From Vibrio rotiferianus CAIM 577 = LMG 21460 (lineage in GTDB: Bacteria > Pseudomonadota > Gammaproteobacteria > Enterobacterales > Vibrionaceae), in assembly GCF_002741985.1 (NCBI RefSeq), contig NZ_APHW01000111.1, positions 186,001 to 250,000 on the forward strand: a stretch of 64,000 nt of DNA, read 5' to 3'. A program made the translations under genes and the position numbers. The notes under the pieces are model-generated. The model had not been told where the DNA came from. It did not search any database and was given only the letters and a program-made list of their open reading frames with translations. Shown one piece after another: positions 60,613 to 64,000 of this stretch (the first letter of the stretch is position 1; the number at the start of each line of letters is the position of its first letter).

Positions 60613-62694
60613 TCAGTATTTGAACTGGATTGTCGCCATGTAGTTTCGGCCCTCACCTATCACTACATTACTCGCTCCCGCTTGATCACCATTTGTGCTA
60701 CCGCCACCTGCTAAGTAGTCAGTATCGAACAGGTTTTCCACGTTGAATCGAGTTACTATGTCCAACTTCTCATCATACTTGTGTGTGTATGACACGCCCA
60801 TATCAATACGTGCATACCCATCTTTCTTAAATGTGTTCGCCGCGTCGCCGTAGCGTTCACCTTCATAAATCAATCCCAGGTTTACGTTGGTGTTGTTCTG
60901 AACTTTGTAGCTCGACCAAACACTTGCTGAAAACTCTGGAACGTCTGCCGGACGGTTGCCTTGATAGTACTTACTTCTAGTCAATTCTGCGTCTAAGTAC
61001 ATTGCAGAAGCAGTCAGAGATAGCTCATCAGTAACGAAACCTTGCGCTAGGACCTCAGCACCTCGGTGCACTTGCTCACCATCTTGCGTCGCTAGTTCCA
61101 TGCCAGGATTGTTTGGATCGTTAACATCTATTCGAACATTTTCCAAAGTAATGTCAAACAACGCACCAGTTAGGTATAAACGCTCATCAAACAGTTCCCA
61201 TTTAGTACCTACTTCGTAAGAAATACCGCGCTCAGCTTCTAGCTCCTCACCATCATTGGTAAAATCAGTATCACTTACCGCACCTTGTGGCATAAAGCTT
61301 TCAGAGTACTGGACATAGATTGAACCGTTGCTCGCAGGATGAAAGATAACGCCCAGCTTTGGTGATACTTGGCTCTCAGTTAATGTATCACTACGCTTTT
61401 CATCGTAACGAACACCCGCTAGTACTTGCCAATAATCGTTGATTGTCATCATGTTTTGCGCGTAGATACCCCAAGTATCATATTCGCTGGTCGGCCACTT
61501 TTTAGAGCTTGTTGGCTCTGGCTTAACAACGGTTTCGCCCGCAGGGACGTACGCTTGATCATGGAACGCCATAAAACGGTCGTAGCTGTAATCTAGATAG
61601 TTTACGCCAACTAAAAGGGTGTTTTCTGTGCCAAATAGTGAAAAATCTGTCGTCACATCTACGTACGCAGTATCAAATACCCAGTTATCAGAACGCTCGT
61701 TACCTTTGTGCTTAACCGTACCGTCTTTTTCGTACATATCGAATTTCGGGTAAGACTCCACATCAAAACGTTTGAAATCTTGACGGTTATAACCCGCTTT
61801 CACATTTACGTTATCTGTAACTTGCGCATTAATGTCGATACCGTAGTTTTCTACATCGTTATCGATCTTCGACCATTGTGCATCCCAAATATACTTGTCT
61901 CCAAGCACAGGCTTACCGTCTACGATGTAAGCACCTGAATCCACACTGCCTTCATCTTTGGTACGGTCATAATGTGCAGAAACCATCACGTTTTCAGTGA
62001 TGTCGTACTCCACAACTAAACCACCAACCGCACGGTCCGTTTCTGGCTCGGTACCGTCACCGTATTCGCGCCATGAGCCGTAGCTTTCTTTTGCAAGAAT
62101 GGCGCGAGCACGTAGCGTCTCTTCTTCATTCAATGCACCACTCACGTCTAGTACTGTACGAGAATGATCGTTTGAACCGATATCTTGGCTCAAGCTTGCT
62201 TGCGTTTCTGTTGTTGGCTTCTTCGAAACCATGTTCACAAGGCCACCCGGCTCAGACTTACCGTAAAGTAGGCCTGAAGGACCCTTAAGAACTTCAACTC
62301 GCTCTAAAAGCTCAATTGGTTGACGGTAGTGAGACCAGTGCTGACGACCATCGCGTAGGAAGCCATCTGAGCTGCTTAGTTCAAAACCACGTAGTGAGAA
62401 GCGCTCACGGTTACGGCTTGTACCGCCCGCACTAACACTCGCGTCATTTTGTAGAACTTCACCTAGTGTGCTTGCACGTTGCTCATCGATTACTGCTTCA
62501 TCAATAACAGCAACTTGCCCTGGAGTTTCCAGTTGCGTCATTTCCATACGCATTGCTGTTGTGTTGGTATCCGCTTTGTAACCAAATTCACGGCCTTCAA
62601 CTACGAGGTGTTCATCTGTTGTTTGAACTTCTGCCACTGCAGGCGCTGCTAACACCGCACCGATCACTAATGCCAATTGGCTCTTAGTAAACAT
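60613..62694 (-). CDS. TonB-dependent ferric siderophore receptor
   Basis: 693-residue outer membrane receptor. Signal peptide ends APAVA-EVQ; a TonB box candidate follows (DEHLVVEG). Plug domain at about 45-170 with QRASTLGEVLQNDASVSAGGTSRNRERFSLRGF and VEVLKGPSGLLYGKSEPGGLVNMVSKKP; then the beta barrel with siderophore-receptor repeats (GVRYDEKRSD, SPKLGVIFHP, GISYEVGTKWELFDERL, GYARIDMGVSY) ending MATIQFKY. Family is TIGR01783-like (FhuE/FoxA type). A Fur box lies upstream; a TonB2-type energiser is encoded downstream and a sensor kinase upstream, which recalls the enterobactin receptor PeuA with PeuRS in V. parahaemolyticus, though I cannot confirm identity. Confidence 0.9.
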   Translation of the reverse strand: MFTKSQLALVIGAVLAAPAVAEVQTTDEHLVVEGREFGYKADTNTTAMRMEMTQLETPGQVAVIDEAVIDEQRASTLGEVLQNDASVSAGGTSRNRERFSLRGFELSSSDGFLRDGRQHWSHYRQPIELLERVEVLKGPSGLLYGKSEPGGLVNMVSKKPTTETQASLSQDIGSNDHSRTVLDVSGALNEEETLRARAILAKESYGSWREYGDGTEPETDRAVGGLVVEYDITENVMVSAHYDRTKDEGSVDSGAYIVDGKPVLGDKYIWDAQWSKIDNDVENYGIDINAQVTDNVNVKAGYNRQDFKRFDVESYPKFDMYEKDGTVKHKGNERSDNWVFDTAYVDVTTDFSLFGTENTLLVGVNYLDYSYDRFMAFHDQAYVPAGETVVKPEPTSSKKWPTSEYDTWGIYAQNMMTINDYWQVLAGVRYDEKRSDTLTESQVSPKLGVIFHPASNGSIYVQYSESFMPQGAVSDTDFTNDGEELEAERGISYEVGTKWELFDERLYLTGALFDITLENVRIDVNDPNNPGMELATQDGEQVHRGAEVLAQGFVTDELSLTASAMYLDAELTRSKYYQGNRPADVPEFSASVWSSYKVQNNTNVNLGLIYEGERYGDAANTFKKDGYARIDMGVSYTHKYDEKLDIVTRFNVENLFDTDYLAGGGSTNGDQAGASNVVIGEGRNYMATIQFKY

Positions 62695-62773
62695 ATCCTT
62701 TCACTCCGACTATTTTCGGGTCGCATCTTAAACAACGCGATTCCCTTTTAATTATTTCGGCAGTGAATATAAA

Positions 62774-62788
62774 TGACAACCATTACCA
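62774..62788 (-). promoter_or_regulatory. Fur box of the siderophore receptor
   Basis: On the minus strand TGGTAATGGTTGTCA matches TGATAATGATTATCA at 12 of 15 positions, about 80 bases upstream of the receptor start. Confidence 0.72.
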
Positions 62789-62899
62789 TTTGCATTAAAT
62801 TTACATTCTTTGCATTCGTAAAGGTTTGTAAAGAGGTAGTGTTCAATTTGCTTCGTGAACTAGATGTAAATCACATTTTTCCCTTCACTATGATTTAGC

Positions 62900-64000
62900 C
62901 TACTGTCTGAACAGCAAGGTAACTGCAAGTCCACCTTCAGGGCGATTAGATGCAATGACTTTACCCCCCATCATTCTCATCGACTCTTTAACTATCGCTA
63001 GTCCTAGGCCATAACCACCGAGCTTTTTGTCGCGAGATGCATCTAGGCGGGTAAATGGGTCAAATATATCTGACAGCTTATCCTTTGGAATACCGGGACC
63101 ATCATCAGAAATGGTCACCGCCAAATAACTATGCTTATCGGCGATTTTATTCGATAACGAAACATCAATCTGAGCAGTCTCCCCTGCGTACTTGATCGCA
63201 TTACCAATCAGATTGTTTAAACATCGAACCACTAAAGTGTCATCACACTGTGCCTTTGTTCTTGTTGCTTCACAATCAAATGAAAGCTTCTGCTCAGCTT
63301 TCAAATCTATTTTGCAACGCTCTACTTGAGGGGCAAGCAAGAGCTCTAAGTCACTGCGTTTTAACTCCGTATCGTAGCGTGCATTTTCTAACCGACTGAA
63401 CTCCAGAATCTCTCCTATAAGATGATTAAGCTCATTGGCTTCTTCTTCCATACGATTCACTAGACTCTGTTCGCTATCACCGACACGCTTTCTTAACAGG
63501 TGTAATACCAAATTCTGACGGGCAAGAGGCGTACGTAACTCATGAGACACGTCGCGGATTAGACGACGTTGCTTTTCCGCCAACGAGTGGATCTCTTTGG
63601 TCATGTGATCAAAGTCTCGAGCCAGTTCATTGAACTCGCGCGTGTTTGATTTCAGTTCAGCAACCACGCTCACGTTGAAATCACCAGCCGACAGCTTATT
63701 GCTGGCTTCTCTAAGTCGATCCAAAGGCTGTTGTAGATTCCTTGCCATCAACAGCGAAAAGAGAGCTAAAATGACCGCAGCAATGATTACCTTAAGTATT
63801 GAAAAGTAGAGAATGAAATCATGGGCTGGGTGCAAACGGTGCGGTAGCTGAATGACTAAGCTATTGTTACCAATAAGAGGAATACTGAAAATAGGTCTAC
63901 TGACTTTACCTTCTAGCTGCTCGTCTAAACTCCTTTTGAATTTCAACTTAAACTCAAAATGAGGGTGCATTAGGCGATGCGTTATTGGGTGTTGGTTTTC
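62900..64000 (-). CDS. sensor histidine kinase (5' end outside window)
   Basis: At least 366 codons; the frame stays open to the window edge, so the in-frame ATG at 63970 is probably internal and the N-terminal helix is missing. Visible: end of a periplasmic sensor part, one membrane helix (FILYFSILKVIIAAVILALFSLLMA), HAMP domain (LREASNKLSAGDFNVSV), HisKA with His in RDVSHELRTPLARQN, N box NNLIGNAIKYA, and G boxes DDGPGIPKD and GGYGLGLAIV. It is of the CpxA/EnvZ-like class. Encoded upstream of the receptor on the same strand, so a response regulator is likely just outside the window. It may sense the siderophore or the envelope state. Confidence 0.88.
   Translation of the reverse strand, partial: ENQHPITHRLMHPHFEFKLKFKRSLDEQLEGKVSRPIFSIPLIGNNSLVIQLPHRLHPAHDFILYFSILKVIIAAVILALFSLLMARNLQQPLDRLREASNKLSAGDFNVSVVAELKSNTREFNELARDFDHMTKEIHSLAEKQRRLIRDVSHELRTPLARQNLVLHLLRKRVGDSEQSLVNRMEEEANELNHLIGEILEFSRLENARYDTELKRSDLELLLAPQVERCKIDLKAEQKLSFDCEATRTKAQCDDTLVVRCLNNLIGNAIKYAGETAQIDVSLSNKIADKHSYLAVTISDDGPGIPKDKLSDIFDPFTRLDASRDKKLGGYGLGLAIVKESMRMMGGKVIASNRPEGGLAVTLLFRQ

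Overview
This window is a piece of a Vibrio genome, most likely from the Harveyi clade (V. alginolyticus / V. parahaemolyticus / V. campbellii type) and probably from the smaller chromosome. The assignment rests on the gene set: DUF2913 protein, tryptophanase with a TnaC leader, a TtpC-type TonB energiser, vibrio-type CNT nucleoside transporter, arginine decarboxylase/agmatinase pair, and a multi-GGA CsrB-type RNA. I ran no database search. There is no phage, insertion sequence, CRISPR array or integron.

Layout. 1-7.9 kb: end of an EamA transporter, then a six-gene FUSC-type efflux cluster (FUSC pump, NodT outer membrane lipoprotein, DUF1656 protein, HlyD adaptor, K+ channel, AI-2E permease). 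8-14.9 kb: DUF2057 protein, CNT transporter with a long structured leader, tRNA-Leu(GAG), DUF2913, an orphan nqrB followed by tnaC-tnaA, and a secreted cystatin-like protein. 15-25.9 kb: a TAXI-type TRAP transporter with L-2-hydroxyglutarate oxidase, preceded by a sigma-54 promoter and paired palindromes; brnQ behind a leader peptide; and a divergent DctD/DctB-like pair that probably controls the TAXI operon. 26-47.9 kb: mostly single-gene units (TraF-like outer membrane protein, 6-phospho-beta-glucosidase, PhoX, YggL, AraC, a CsrB-type sRNA, LysR, MBL/TetR pair, rimK-rimB, speA-speB, emrD, oligopeptidase B, porin).

48-64 kb is an iron-uptake region. One Fur-box-led operon (54.5 to 48.1 kb) encodes a PepSY membrane protein, DUF2271, DUF4198, DUF6162 and small periplasmic proteins, and a metal ABC transporter with two binding proteins. 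This layout resembles, from memory, the fpvGHJK-fpvCDEF siderophore-iron release locus of Pseudomonas aeruginosa. A CPBP-family membrane protease gene separates it from a second Fur-box-led unit: a siderophore receptor plus DUF3450, TtpC, ExbB, ExbD, TonB and a TPR protein, with a sensor kinase gene upstream. Together they could form an outer-membrane-to-cytoplasm ferric-siderophore pathway.

Three genes (FUSC pump, GrpB-family, TPR protein of the TonB operon) are each split by what looks like one missing base, two of them clearly within homopolymers. The pattern suggests assembly error in at least some of them, although the G8 tract in the FUSC gene could be phase variable.
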